NCBI GenBank assembly: GCA_016711605.1
Contig: JADJSS010000044.1
Coordinates: 264,588 to 328,587 of the forward strand
Length of the DNA stretch: 64,000 nt
Reading direction: 5' to 3'
Source: Saprospirales bacterium
Lineage (GTDB): Bacteria > Bacteroidota > Bacteroidia > Chitinophagales > JADIYW01
How positions within the stretch are numbered: position 1 is the first letter of the stretch; every line of letters starts with the position of its first letter. Position numbers and translations under genes: made by a program. Under the pieces are notes generated by a model. The model did no database searches, was not told the origin of the DNA, and was given only the letters and a program-made list of their open reading frames with translations. Of this stretch, positions 9,660-17,364 are shown piece after piece.

Positions 9660-10718
9660 TTATTCAATTTCTTTCATATATACTTTGTATTCGTTATACA
9701 TTTTAAGCAATTGTTTTAGGTTGGCTGTTTGATAACCTTTCTGTTTATTTTGCAAACATACTTTTTGTAAGTAAGACAAATGTCGTACAATTTCTTTCCA
9801 TGCAAAAAAGATAGAATGATTTGGGTCGTAGATGTGTGTTGGTTCGCTGCCTGCACCATTCGTTTCAATAATGGCAAAGTTTTTTCCATCTTCCAAATCT
9901 TTCCAGTTATCAAATTTTATATCCATTCTTCCATAATAATAACCATTAATTTGAGTGCAAATTGCATTAAATGTTTCAATTAGTTTTGGTGTTATTTTCT
10001 CAGAATAATCTATAAATTTTGAACCACGAAAATGGCTTCCAAATGGAACAATGATTAATTTCTCGTCTTTAGGTAAAACAGTATTCCATTCATTTTTAAA
10101 TTTTTCTTCTAAATAATGCAATTGGTAATACGTGCGTGCATCAGCATAAATTAATTGTTCCAAAGTTCGTTTTCCATCACCAATAACATGCAGATATTCT
10201 TTATAAACAATACCTGTTAATTTGCCTTTCGACTCGTTCGGAAATCGCACCCAAAACAAACCTATTTCGTGCTCAAATTCTACCAAACGCTGAATTAAAT
10301 AAGGATGTTTGACAGATTGATGATGTGCTAACAATTCAACTTCTGAATAGATTTTATTAACGCCAATACCTTTGTGTCCTACATTTGGCTTTGTAATGAA
10401 CGGAAATGGAATTTGTACTAATTTCACTTCGTTTAAAATGAAATTAAAATCTTGGTTTGGCTCCACATAAATTGTAGTTGGATAATATGGTGTTGGAATA
10501 TGATTGTAAATTTTAATTTTACTTTCCATCAAGAAATTCATTTCACCATCGTGTGGATTAGCTATTACAAAAAAACCAGCAGCACGCAATCTGAAAGCAA
10601 TCCATGCATAATATGGATAAACAATAAAATAGACAATTTCCTGAGGCCAGTATTCCCAATGAAGTAGTTTGTGAACAGTATATTTTATTTTATAAAAAAC
10701 TCTTTTCGGTAAATTCAT
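9660..10718 (-). CDS. ATP-grasp domain protein (D-Ala--D-Ala ligase-like)
   Basis: The 352-residue protein has an N-terminal region with a hydrophobic stretch (EIVYFIVYPYYAWIAF) and an ATP-grasp-like core. PFITKPNVGHKGIGV near residue 128 looks like the ATP-binding lysine and flexible loop, and FAIIETNGAGSEPTH near residue 285 looks like the metal-binding Glu-x-Asn. Homologues are often labelled D-alanine--D-alanine ligase, but the typical ligase N-terminal domain is missing, so I would not claim peptidoglycan synthesis. The start overlaps the 3' end of the NRDE gene by 29 bases, suggesting coupled translation. Confidence 0.7.
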   Translation of the reverse strand: MNLPKRVFYKIKYTVHKLLHWEYWPQEIVYFIVYPYYAWIAFRLRAAGFFVIANPHDGEMNFLMESKIKIYNHIPTPYYPTTIYVEPNQDFNFILNEVKLVQIPFPFITKPNVGHKGIGVNKIYSEVELLAHHQSVKHPYLIQRLVEFEHEIGLFWVRFPNESKGKLTGIVYKEYLHVIGDGKRTLEQLIYADARTYYQLHYLEEKFKNEWNTVLPKDEKLIIVPFGSHFRGSKFIDYSEKITPKLIETFNAICTQINGYYYGRMDIKFDNWKDLEDGKNFAIIETNGAGSEPTHIYDPNHSIFFAWKEIVRHLSYLQKVCLQNKQKGYQTANLKQLLKMYNEYKVYMKEIE

Positions 10719-11412
10719 TTGCTGTAATCATGTATGGTTTGTCCTCTAAGATGTCGTGATGTTTAAAAATATTTATTGTTTCAGTTAATACAATTTGTGT
10801 TACACTAAACGTCATTAATTGATTGCTTCTATTGATAATGAATCCATTTTCTAAATCTTGTTTAGAATGATGAAATTCTAAAATATCGTTTGTATTTAAT
10901 TCTTGTTTTGATTGCACTAATTGTTGAAATAAATCATTTTTTCTTTCTCTAAATTCCTTATCATATAAGGTTACTGATGACCAAATATAGTTTTCATCAG
11001 TAGATTTTTCTGTAATAAATTTCTCATTACCATTCCAAATACATTCGTGTAAAAGATGATTGTAGTAAATGATAATCGTAAAAGGTTCAATAGTTGTAAG
11101 ATCATAATCTTTGTATTTTTGTAAACAATTTTCTTCATCAATAATATCTAACAACACCAATCCTCTGCTTTTTTTATAAGGTGGATTTGGTTGATGTCGT
11201 TCAAAAGCACCATTCAATAAAACAATTGCTGCACCATCATTTCGCAACACCATCCAGGTTCCATTAGCTTGTGCATCTTTGCAATAAATTAATTCATATT
11301 TTTCAGTTTTATAAATTTTTGGTGGCAATGCTTTTGCACGACTATGATGCTCATCTCTATTAGATGTTATAATAGTTTGGAATTTATTTTTGTAAAAACT
11401 TACTGTGCACAT
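10690..11412 (-). CDS. NRDE family protein (TANGO2-like)
   Basis: The protein opens with MCTVSFYKNKFQTIITSNRDE, the signature of the NRDE/TANGO2 family. Cys2 would become the N-terminal nucleophile as in Ntn hydrolases. Further conserved pieces are TWMVLRNDGAAIVLLNGAF and RGLVLLDI. The eukaryotic relative is tied to heme and lipid handling; the bacterial role is unknown. The 240-residue length is normal. It overlaps the genes on both sides (13 bases with the DinB gene, 29 with the ATP-grasp gene), so the three are surely co-transcribed. Confidence 0.88.
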   Translation of the reverse strand: MCTVSFYKNKFQTIITSNRDEHHSRAKALPPKIYKTEKYELIYCKDAQANGTWMVLRNDGAAIVLLNGAFERHQPNPPYKKSRGLVLLDIIDEENCLQKYKDYDLTTIEPFTIIIYYNHLLHECIWNGNEKFITEKSTDENYIWSSVTLYDKEFRERKNDLFQQLVQSKQELNTNDILEFHHSKQDLENGFIINRSNQLMTFSVTQIVLTETINIFKHHDILEDKPYMITANEFTEKSFL

Positions 11413-11882
11413 TGTTGTTGTTTATGGGAAATCGTTGCTGGTGCATAACCAAAATTCTCAGGCATTTTATAATTACTATCTATAAAATAAATTGCCATTT
11501 TTATAATGGCTGCATGATGGATAATATGCTCTTTTACATTATCTAATTCTCTTAAATAAGTAGAAGTAAATTTGGTACTTTCATCTAAAGATACAACAAC
11601 AAGCGTTCGATTGTCTTTATTGGATTGAAGTTGTAATGTTTGTAACAAATCTAAAGCAACTTGTTTGTTTTGTTCAATGGAAATATCTCTTTTTCTGTTT
11701 GCATAATTAATGCAGTCAGCATTGTAATTTTCTATCAAAATCTGCCAATGCTCAATAATGTGTCGCACTTGCTGACCAATAGTTTGTTGTTCTAAAATCG
11801 CAATTTTTCTTGTGTAATATTCATCAGGTAATTGATGCAATACATCTATCAAACTTGCTGAAATAACTTTTAGTAGTTGCAT
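11400..11882 (-). CDS. DinB/YfiT-like putative metal-dependent protein
   Basis: The 160-residue, mostly helical protein has the DinB four-helix pattern with spaced histidines: QQVRHIIEHWQILIENY in helix 2 and DNVKEHIIHHAAIIKMAIY in the third helix region. These can form the usual three-histidine metal site. Family members include thiol-dependent transferases, but many are uncharacterised. It starts one base after the DoxX stop and overlaps the NRDE gene. Confidence 0.78.
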   Translation of the reverse strand: MQLLKVISASLIDVLHQLPDEYYTRKIAILEQQTIGQQVRHIIEHWQILIENYNADCINYANRKRDISIEQNKQVALDLLQTLQLQSNKDNRTLVVVSLDESTKFTSTYLRELDNVKEHIIHHAAIIKMAIYFIDSNYKMPENFGYAPATISHKQQQCAQ

Positions 11883-11883
11883 C

Positions 11884-12297
11884 TTATTTTTTTATGAAAG
11901 ATAATAAATAATTTCTTTGTTGATAAATGATAATTAAACAACATATCAACGTAATTAAAGCTGAAAGAAACAAAGAACCTTTGTCATTTATTAATACACT
12001 TTCTGTTGTATAGTATTTTACAGATATTCCTAAAATAAAGAGATGTGAAAATACAGCACCAGCCATCGTTCCAGCTCCTAAAATAGCACCTAATACAGAT
12101 GTTCTTGGATATAACAATAACAGACCTGCAATTAGTTCAATGACACCAGTTCCAATTCTACCGAATGCTTCGTACTTGCCTAATAATGTTGTGAAAATAT
12201 GTATAGGTTCTGGTGCTGCATTAAATTTAAAATACAATGTTTGCAGCATAATAATTGCTGGCACAATGCGAATGGTCCAAAAGATAAGTTTGCTCAT
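11884..12297 (-). CDS. DoxX-like membrane protein
   Basis: The product has 137 residues and four hydrophobic segments, with MLQTLYFKFNAAPEPIHIF after the first segment and GTGVIELIAGLLLLYPRTS in the second. This fits the DoxX family. Its place after a YHS protein and a DM13 protein suggests a small membrane redox or stress module, though that is inference. It follows the YHS gene by 15 bases and precedes the DinB gene by one base. Confidence 0.8.
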   Translation of the reverse strand: MSKLIFWTIRIVPAIIMLQTLYFKFNAAPEPIHIFTTLLGKYEAFGRIGTGVIELIAGLLLLYPRTSVLGAILGAGTMAGAVFSHLFILGISVKYYTTESVLINDKGSLFLSALITLICCLIIIYQQRNYLLSFIKK

Positions 12298-12312
12298 GAT
12301 TTTTAATTTGTT

Positions 12313-12777
12313 TTATTTTGAAAGAATAATTTTCCAGTTTTCATCTGCTTTGGTTTTAAGATTTGCTTCATCTTTATTCCAAAGCGGTAAGGTATTTGTA
12401 AATGTTTTGTTATAGAACAAATACAACTTGCCATCTTTAATTTTAAAGGTTTCTGGATCAATTTCAACTTTAGTACCTTTCGCACCCATTGCATAGGCAC
12501 ACCAACCACCGTATTGAGGTTCATATTTTGTTGGTGTTTTCACCAATAAATCTTTATTTACTTGTGATGAACAATAATAAATAATACCATCAACACTTAC
12601 AGCAAATTTTTTATTGCCTTTTATTGCTTTATTTTGTGTGAAATACGCAACTGGATCATAGCCATCAATCGCAATATTTTTTTCAGTGTTTGCATGTTTT
12701 GTTTTATTGATTGATGTTTGTGTATACGCAAATGTGATCATCAAGATAAAACCAATAGATAAGATTGTTTTTTTCAT
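12313..12777 (-). CDS. Exported YHS-domain protein
   Basis: The 154-residue product starts with a signal peptide (residues 1-20, hydrophobic core ILSIGFILMITFAYT). A YHS domain follows: AIDGYDPVAYFTQNKAIKG, then CSSQVNKDLLVKTPTKY and QYGGWCAYAMGAKG. YHS domains often bind metal; several periplasmic forms accompany DoxX-type proteins. Here it lies between a DM13 lipoprotein and a DoxX protein, which supports a joint envelope function that cannot be named from sequence. Confidence 0.85.
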   Translation of the reverse strand: MKKTILSIGFILMITFAYTQTSINKTKHANTEKNIAIDGYDPVAYFTQNKAIKGNKKFAVSVDGIIYYCSSQVNKDLLVKTPTKYEPQYGGWCAYAMGAKGTKVEIDPETFKIKDGKLYLFYNKTFTNTLPLWNKDEANLKTKADENWKIILSK

Positions 12778-12782
12778 AAAAA

Positions 12783-13229
12783 TTAATTTAATTCAGCATA
12801 AGAAAATAAATGATTGTAAGCTTTGCAGTGTACCAAAGCGTATTTGTATTCCATAAAATTTGGCATCGATGAAATAGGATAAATTTGTCCACCATTGGTA
12901 GATTTTAATGCACCTAAATCAATGAAATTTATAGGTTGTCTTTCTTTACTTAAATACACATGTAGTGCTGGTCCGTTGTTTATTAAAAATAAGCTGTCGA
13001 ACACTAACGTCAACATACTGTCTTTTATAAAAATATTAGCACTACCTTTTGCGTTGCTGCCATAAGGTCCGGTTTGGAAGTTTCCAGAAAACTTCAACAT
13101 GGCTGCAGTGTCTGGCTTTTCCATTAAATCAACAGTAGGTGTATTTTCTTTGGTGCAACTGGTTGCAAAAATTATCGCTACAATAGTAAAGAATAGCGAT
13201 GCATGTAAGGTGTTTTTTATAGAAATCAT
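12783..13229 (-). CDS. DM13-domain lipoprotein
   Basis: A signal peptide with lipobox FATSC (cysteine near residue 25) is followed by a DM13 (electron transfer DM13) domain: GNFQTGPYGSNAKGSANIFI, then INNGPALHVYLSKE and the C-terminal KYALVHCKAYNHLFSYAEL. DM13 domains have a conserved cysteine, seen here in VHCKAY, and are thought to act in redox chemistry. It is 148 residues long. It is the first gene after the sigma/anti-sigma pair, separated by 56 bases. Confidence 0.85.
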   Translation of the reverse strand: MISIKNTLHASLFFTIVAIIFATSCTKENTPTVDLMEKPDTAAMLKFSGNFQTGPYGSNAKGSANIFIKDSMLTLVFDSLFLINNGPALHVYLSKERQPINFIDLGALKSTNGGQIYPISSMPNFMEYKYALVHCKAYNHLFSYAELN

Positions 13230-13246
13230 ACGTTTAATTTCTACTA

Positions 13247-13269
13247 TATACGAACATATAAATAGTTCC
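13247..13269 (-). promoter_or_regulatory. Possible promoter for the DM13-YHS-DoxX operon
   Basis: Reading on the minus strand, GGAAC (13269-13265) is followed by TATGTTCG and CGTATA (13252-13247). TATGTTCG is one base from the housekeeping TAnnTTTG box. GGAAC and CGTATA resemble ECF -35 and -10 elements, but the 12-base spacing is shorter than the usual 16-17. Either reading is weak. Confidence 0.3.
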
Positions 13270-13285
13270 TTACAAAAGAGAAAAA

Positions 13286-13561
13286 TTATTTTTCTAACTC
13301 AGCATCTATTTGAAATTGAAGTGCTGTTTTTTTTGTTTCATCTAATTGTAGTGTATTAGATTCGTTATTTTCGTTCTGCATTTTTGTTAAATGCTGGTGC
13401 AATAAATTAGATTGTTTATAGAACATTGCACAAAATTTACAAACTAAAAGATGAATTTTTAATTGGATATTTTCTTTGAAAGAAATAGCATTCTCTTGCT
13501 TTTTGCAAGTAAGCAAGGTTGCATCTTTGCACGTTAGTAATATTTTATGTATAAATGCCAT
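13286..13561 (-). CDS. Small zinc-finger-like anti-sigma protein
   Basis: The 91-residue protein overlaps the sigma factor stop by one base (TAATG), the usual arrangement of an ECF sigma factor and its anti-sigma factor. It has a run of possible zinc ligands: CKDATLLTCKK, then HLLVCKFCAMF (His-x3-Cys-x2-Cys), which resembles the zf-HC2 fold. No membrane segment is visible, so it would be a soluble anti-sigma factor. Assignment relies on position and the HxxxCxxC motif. Confidence 0.68.
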   Translation of the reverse strand: MAFIHKILLTCKDATLLTCKKQENAISFKENIQLKIHLLVCKFCAMFYKQSNLLHQHLTKMQNENNESNTLQLDETKKTALQFQIDAELEK

Positions 13562-14121
13562 TATGCTTTAAACCAATTTTTTTCTAAACATTCGCGCAGT
13601 TGTAATTTTGCACGATGTATTATTACCCAATAATTAGACGTAGTAATACCAACTTCCTTACAAATAGTTTCAGTGGCTTCGTCATCAATATATTTTAATG
13701 AAAATACAACGGCTAATTTCTCAGGCATTTTTTTCATGCAATCGTTAAAAGTGTTATTAAATTCATCCGTTTCAATAGCTTTGTCTGAATTATTCCAATC
13801 TTGCGGCTGTCTTTTTTCAAACCAATGAAAAGAAGTTTCTGTATTAAAAAAATCATTGTTTGTATTGCCATCAATCGAATCAGTCAACTTAGAATTTTTG
13901 CCTAATTTGCTTCTGTAGTAATCTATAATCTTGTTTTTCAAGATAGCTGTTAACCAAGTTTTTTCATTGGCTGTGCCATTATAAGTATGTTGAGACTTTA
14001 ATGCAGAAATAAATGTTTCTTGCATTAAATCTTCTGCTAACGCTCTATCTCTTACACGAAAAAAAGCGTAATTCAGCAAATAATCAGCAAATAAAGTCAC
14101 CCAGTTTTTCGGATTCAGCAT
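13561..14121 (-). CDS. ECF-type sigma-70 family RNA polymerase sigma factor
   Basis: The 186-residue protein has region 2 with the core-binding and -10-reading sequences (RDRALAEDLMQETFISAL and TWLTAILKNKIIDYYR). Region 4 has a helix-turn-helix (IDDEATETICKEVGITTSNYWVIIHRAKLQLRE; helix-turn-helix near residues 145-175). It should direct transcription of a stress regulon. The gene order sigma, anti-sigma, DM13, YHS, DoxX makes the downstream envelope genes its likely targets. A TATATTTG -7 box sits 24 bases upstream of the ATG. Confidence 0.9.
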   Translation of the reverse strand: MLNPKNWVTLFADYLLNYAFFRVRDRALAEDLMQETFISALKSQHTYNGTANEKTWLTAILKNKIIDYYRSKLGKNSKLTDSIDGNTNNDFFNTETSFHWFEKRQPQDWNNSDKAIETDEFNNTFNDCMKKMPEKLAVVFSLKYIDDEATETICKEVGITTSNYWVIIHRAKLQLRECLEKNWFKA

Positions 14122-14144
14122 TTTGTAAAATTCATTCTATTCCT

Positions 14145-14152
14145 CAAATATA
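14145..14152 (-). promoter_or_regulatory. Bacteroidota -7 promoter element for the ECF sigma gene
   Basis: On the minus strand TATATTTG matches TAnnTTTG exactly and lies 24 bases upstream of the sigma factor ATG at 14121. Confidence 0.55.
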
Positions 14153-14225
14153 CAATTTCTGAAATAGGTAGGTTAAAACACAATATTTAATTCATCATTT
14201 GTCATTTAAAATTTATAATTTTACA

Positions 14226-14312
14226 CAACTCTAGGAGTGCCGTTTAGTTGGCTGAGAAATATCCTTTGAACCTGATTTGGTTAGCACCAACGTAGGGAAC
14301 GAGTCTTGCCTT
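14226..14312 (+). ncRNA. TPP (thi-box) riboswitch upstream of thiS
   Basis: All core thi-box elements are present in order: GGAGTGCC, GGCTGAGA at 14250-14257, CCTTTGAACCTGAT ending at 14276, and CGTAGGGAAC at 14291-14300. ACTC at 14228-14231 can pair with GAGT after the GGGAAC to close P1. This aptamer senses thiamine pyrophosphate. It lies about 90 bases upstream of thiS with a terminator hairpin between, so it most likely turns the thi operon off when TPP is plentiful. Confidence 0.93.
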
Positions 14313-14347
14313 TCTGCATTTCTAAGAGTTTAAAATATATCACAGAG

Positions 14348-14373
14348 AACTCTGAGTTTTCACAGAGTTTTTT
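14348..14373 (+). terminator. Riboswitch-associated intrinsic terminator
   Basis: AACTCTG at 14348-14354 pairs with CAGAGTT at 14363-14369 across an 8-base loop, and T residues run on to 14373. It lies between the TPP aptamer and the thiS start, the right place for transcriptional attenuation. A CACAGAG at 14341-14347 could compete for the left arm, which would provide an antiterminator. Confidence 0.6.
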
Positions 14374-14398
14374 GTAATACAATTATATTATTTAGATT

Positions 14399-14602
14399 AT
14401 GCAAGTAACCATCAATAAACAAAACTATCAATTCGATGAAAATACATCGCTTGAAACTGCTATTGAAACTTTGGAATTAAAAGAAACCAATGGCATTGCT
14501 TTAGCATTAAACGAAGAAATCATTCCTCGTAGCGAATGGCAAAAAACTATTTTATTCGATGAAGATAAAATCATTATTATTGGAGCAGTTGCAGGTGGAT
14601 AG
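14399..14602 (+). CDS. thiS: Sulfur carrier protein ThiS
   Basis: The 67-residue ubiquitin-like protein ends in the diagnostic Gly-Gly (IIGAVAGG), whose C terminus is adenylated and thiocarboxylated to donate sulfur for the thiazole of thiamine. The N-terminal strand MQVTINKQNYQF and the segment NGIALALNEEIIPRSEW are typical. It is the first gene after the TPP riboswitch. Its partners ThiF, ThiG and ThiH are not encoded in this window. Confidence 0.93.
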   Translation: MQVTINKQNYQFDENTSLETAIETLELKETNGIALALNEEIIPRSEWQKTILFDEDKIIIIGAVAGG

Positions 14603-14608
14603 TTTAAT

Positions 14609-14848
14609 TTGACAATGAAGCAATTTAGCAATAAAATAATGAATAGATTTTTTACAATATTATTACTGATGAATTTTGTCTTGTATAATAATAATTTGTT
14701 TGCAAAAATTGAAGAACTTAAAATAAATGACAATTTCAAGAATCTAATGTTATTATTCAATTTGGGTTCATTTTATGATAGTTATGAATTCATAAAAGAA
14801 ATTTATTTTTTGAAAAACACAGATTTTAATAAAAAAAAAAATTTTTAA
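14609..14848 (+). CDS. Doubtful small protein between thiS and thiC
   Basis: An open frame of 79 codons starts seven bases after thiS with a hydrophobic, signal-like stretch (FFTILLLMNFVLYNNNLFA) and runs into an A-rich tract. I recognise no family. Its C terminus is lysine-rich only because the frame enters the A-run, so it may be a frameshifted or decayed exported protein. Confidence 0.25.
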   Translation: MTMKQFSNKIMNRFFTILLLMNFVLYNNNLFAKIEELKINDNFKNLMLLFNLGSFYDSYEFIKEIYFLKNTDFNKKKNF

Positions 14849-14905
14849 AAAAACCCAAAAAAAAAAAAAAAAAGAAAAAGAAACGCAAAAAATAATTTCA
14901 AAAAT
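14828..14905. repeat. A-rich low-complexity tract upstream of thiC
   Basis: Long A runs (one of about 17) are broken only by occasional C, G and T. The run lengths may be unreliable. A short low-complexity segment (attactaactactcaatac) continues to the thiC start. No regulatory element is evident. Confidence 0.5.
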
Positions 14906-14946
14906 AAAATTCTTAATACTCATTACTAACTACTCAATACTAAAAT

Positions 14947-16839
14947 ATGAAACAAGATAAAATACCAACACAGCAAATAATTTCGACTACACCTTTTCCG
15001 AATTCTAAAAAGATTTATGTAAAAGGAAAATTGAATGACATTGAAGTTGCCATGCGTGAAATTACATTAAGCGACACGAAATTAATTGGTGGCAAAACAG
15101 AAAAAAATCCACCAGTTACTTTATACGATACCAGCGGTGTTTACACGGATGAAAATTACCAAGTCGATGTAAAAAAAGGCATTCCACGCTTGCGAGAAAA
15201 ATGGATTCTGGAACGTGGTGATATCGAACGTTTATTCGAATTTTCTTCAGAATATGGAACAAAACGTATGGCAGATGAAAGCTTAGATGCTTTGCGTTTT
15301 GAACATATCAAAATGCCATTGCGCGCTAAAGAAGGCAGAAACGTAACGCAATTGCATTATGCAAGAATGGGTATCATTACACCAGAAATGGAATACATTG
15401 CTATTCGCGAAAATCAACGAAGAGAAGAATACGCAGCATCGTTAAACGGACAAGCAGATACGTTGTGCCAGCAACATGCTGGTGAAAACTTTGGTGCGGT
15501 TCCTTTGCATAAATTAAAAAGCATCACACCAGAATTTGTGCGAGAAGAAGTAGCAAAAGGTCGCGCCATTATACCAGCAAACATTAACCATCCAGAAAGT
15601 GAACCGATGATCATCGGCAGAAATTTTTTAGTAAAAATAAATGCAAACATTGGCAATAGTGCAGTCACTTCAAGCATTGAAGAAGAAGTAGAAAAAGCAG
15701 TTTGGTCTTGCCGTTGGGGCGCAGATACTATCATGGATTTATCGACAGGAAAAAATATTCATGAAACACGCGAATGGATCATTCGTAATTCGCCAGTGCC
15801 AATTGGAACCGTTCCAATCTATCAAGCGTTAGAAAAAGTAAATGGCAAAGCAGAAGATTTAACCTGGGAAATTTTCAGAGATACGTTGATAGAACAAGCA
15901 GAACAAGGTGTTGATTATTTTACGATTCATGCAGGCGTGTTGCTGCGTTATATTCCAATGACGGCGAAACGTGTAACAGGCATTGTGTCGCGCGGTGGCA
16001 GCATCATGGCGAAATGGTGTTTGGCGCATCACAAAGAAAGTTTTTTATACACGCACTTTGAAGAGATTTGCGAAATCATGAAACGCTATGATGTCAGTTT
16101 TTCTTTAGGTGATGGCTTGCGTCCAGGTTCTATTGCAGATGCGAATGATGAAGCACAATTTGCAGAATTGGAAACACTTGGCGAACTCACAAAAATTGCG
16201 TGGAAGCATGATGTGCAAGTGATGATTGAAGGACCTGGTCACGTGCCGATGCACATGATTAAAGAAAACATGGACAAGCAATTAGCGGAATGTCATGAAG
16301 CACCATTTTACACGCTTGGACCTTTAACGACTGATATTGCGCCTGGTTATGACCATATCACTTCTGCGATTGGTGCAGCGATGATTGGCTGGTTTGGCTG
16401 CGCGATGTTGTGTTATGTAACACCCAAAGAACATTTAGGTTTACCAAATAAAGAAGATGTTCGTGTTGGTGTGATCACGTATAAATTAGCTGCGCATGCA
16501 GCTGATTTGGCAAAAGGTCATCCTGGTGCGCAATACAGAGATAATGCATTGAGCAAAGCACGTTTTGAGTTCAGGTGGCACGATCAGTTTAATTTAAGTT
16601 TGGATCCTGAAAAAGCATTGGAATTTCATGATGAAACCTTGCCTGCAGACGGCGCGAAGATTGCGCATTTCTGTTCGATGTGCGGACCACATTTTTGCAG
16701 TATGAAAATTTCACAAGAGGTACGTGATTATGCTTTGAAAAGTGATAGTGAAGGTGAAAGTGATAGTGCAATATTGGAAAAAGGTATGCAGGAAAAATCA
16801 AAAGAGTTTATAGAAAAAGGAAGTGAGATTTATTTATAA
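14947..16839 (+). CDS. thiC: Phosphomethylpyrimidine synthase ThiC
   Basis: This radical-SAM enzyme rearranges aminoimidazole ribotide to HMP phosphate, the pyrimidine half of thiamine. The 630 residues include an N-terminal ThiC-associated domain, the core (MTAKRVTGIVSRGGSIMAKW, MIEGPGHVPMHMI, TLGPLTTDIAPGYDHI) and the C-terminal iron-sulfur motif CSMCGPHFCSM (CxxCx4C). The protein is intact and full length. It lies under the same TPP riboswitch as thiS, though a 344-base gap separates the two genes. Confidence 0.97.
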   Translation: MKQDKIPTQQIISTTPFPNSKKIYVKGKLNDIEVAMREITLSDTKLIGGKTEKNPPVTLYDTSGVYTDENYQVDVKKGIPRLREKWILERGDIERLFEFSSEYGTKRMADESLDALRFEHIKMPLRAKEGRNVTQLHYARMGIITPEMEYIAIRENQRREEYAASLNGQADTLCQQHAGENFGAVPLHKLKSITPEFVREEVAKGRAIIPANINHPESEPMIIGRNFLVKINANIGNSAVTSSIEEEVEKAVWSCRWGADTIMDLSTGKNIHETREWIIRNSPVPIGTVPIYQALEKVNGKAEDLTWEIFRDTLIEQAEQGVDYFTIHAGVLLRYIPMTAKRVTGIVSRGGSIMAKWCLAHHKESFLYTHFEEICEIMKRYDVSFSLGDGLRPGSIADANDEAQFAELETLGELTKIAWKHDVQVMIEGPGHVPMHMIKENMDKQLAECHEAPFYTLGPLTTDIAPGYDHITSAIGAAMIGWFGCAMLCYVTPKEHLGLPNKEDVRVGVITYKLAAHAADLAKGHPGAQYRDNALSKARFEFRWHDQFNLSLDPEKALEFHDETLPADGAKIAHFCSMCGPHFCSMKISQEVRDYALKSDSEGESDSAILEKGMQEKSKEFIEKGSEIYL

Positions 16840-16856
16840 AAGCAAAACAGAATTAC

Positions 16857-16994
16857 ATGACGAAAATTATTGATGAACTAAAATTATTTTTTGATAAAAC
16901 AGCATATCTATTTAAATACCAATCTAAATTGTTCATTCCATTTATATTTTTTGTAATTGCCGGCACATTAACAATAAGACTGCAACTATATTAA
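16857..16994 (+). CDS. Possible 45-residue single-pass membrane protein
   Basis: An ATG 17 bases after thiC opens a 45-codon frame ending at 16992-16994. It has an amphipathic N-terminal half (IIDELKLFFDKTAYLFKY) and a hydrophobic segment LFIPFIFFVIAGTLTI. No family is recognised. It could be a real small membrane protein or the remnant of a longer one. Confidence 0.3.
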   Translation: MTKIIDELKLFFDKTAYLFKYQSKLFIPFIFFVIAGTLTIRLQLY

Positions 16995-17364
16995 AAGCTA
17001 GAAAATTCTTTGTGTTTTTATTTGGACAAGTTAAAGGAATTTGCTTTGTCCTGTTCAATATTACGAAGTGGCTTAATCTATTAAAAAATATAACAATCTG
17101 GAAGAAATAAATAAAACATTCTGCTATAGTATAGAAATTTTAAGTATTAATACCTTTATGTGGATTTGGCTAATTAGGTCATATTTTGTGTTAAACATGT
17201 TCTCTTTCTACTGGTTATATAGGCATGCATAGTAAAACTAGGATTAATTTTATATTAGTATCAACTTTTGCAAATTCTAATTTCACCGGTCTTGGAAAAC
17301 CATTCCCAATTAGCTAAAAAATAGTAAACAAAAAAATGCTCAGGTAATAAACAGCCAACTAATT
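16995..17364. other. Gene-free 370-base stretch
   Basis: I see no open frame with family resemblance, no RNA gene and no clear repeat here. No TAnnTTTG box close to the downstream ATG is evident. It separates thiC from the lipoprotein gene. Confidence 0.5.

Noticed and set aside
13247..13269. ECF-type promoter GGAAC/CGTATA in front of the DM13 operon as a firm call
   Set aside because: The 12-base spacer is too short for known ECF promoters, and an overlapping near-consensus housekeeping box explains it equally well. Listed only as a weak element.
14828..14905. Attachment site or origin signature in the A-rich tract
   Set aside because: There is no integrase, no direct repeat and no DnaA-box cluster; the tract is simply low-complexity and possibly miscounted.
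15414..15734. Long open frame antisense to thiC, and similar antisense frames such as 42008-42586 opposite clpC and 50465-50731 opposite the response regulator
   Set aside because: They lie entirely opposite well-identified genes, have no family resemblance and no ribosome site, and arise from the codon pattern of the real gene.
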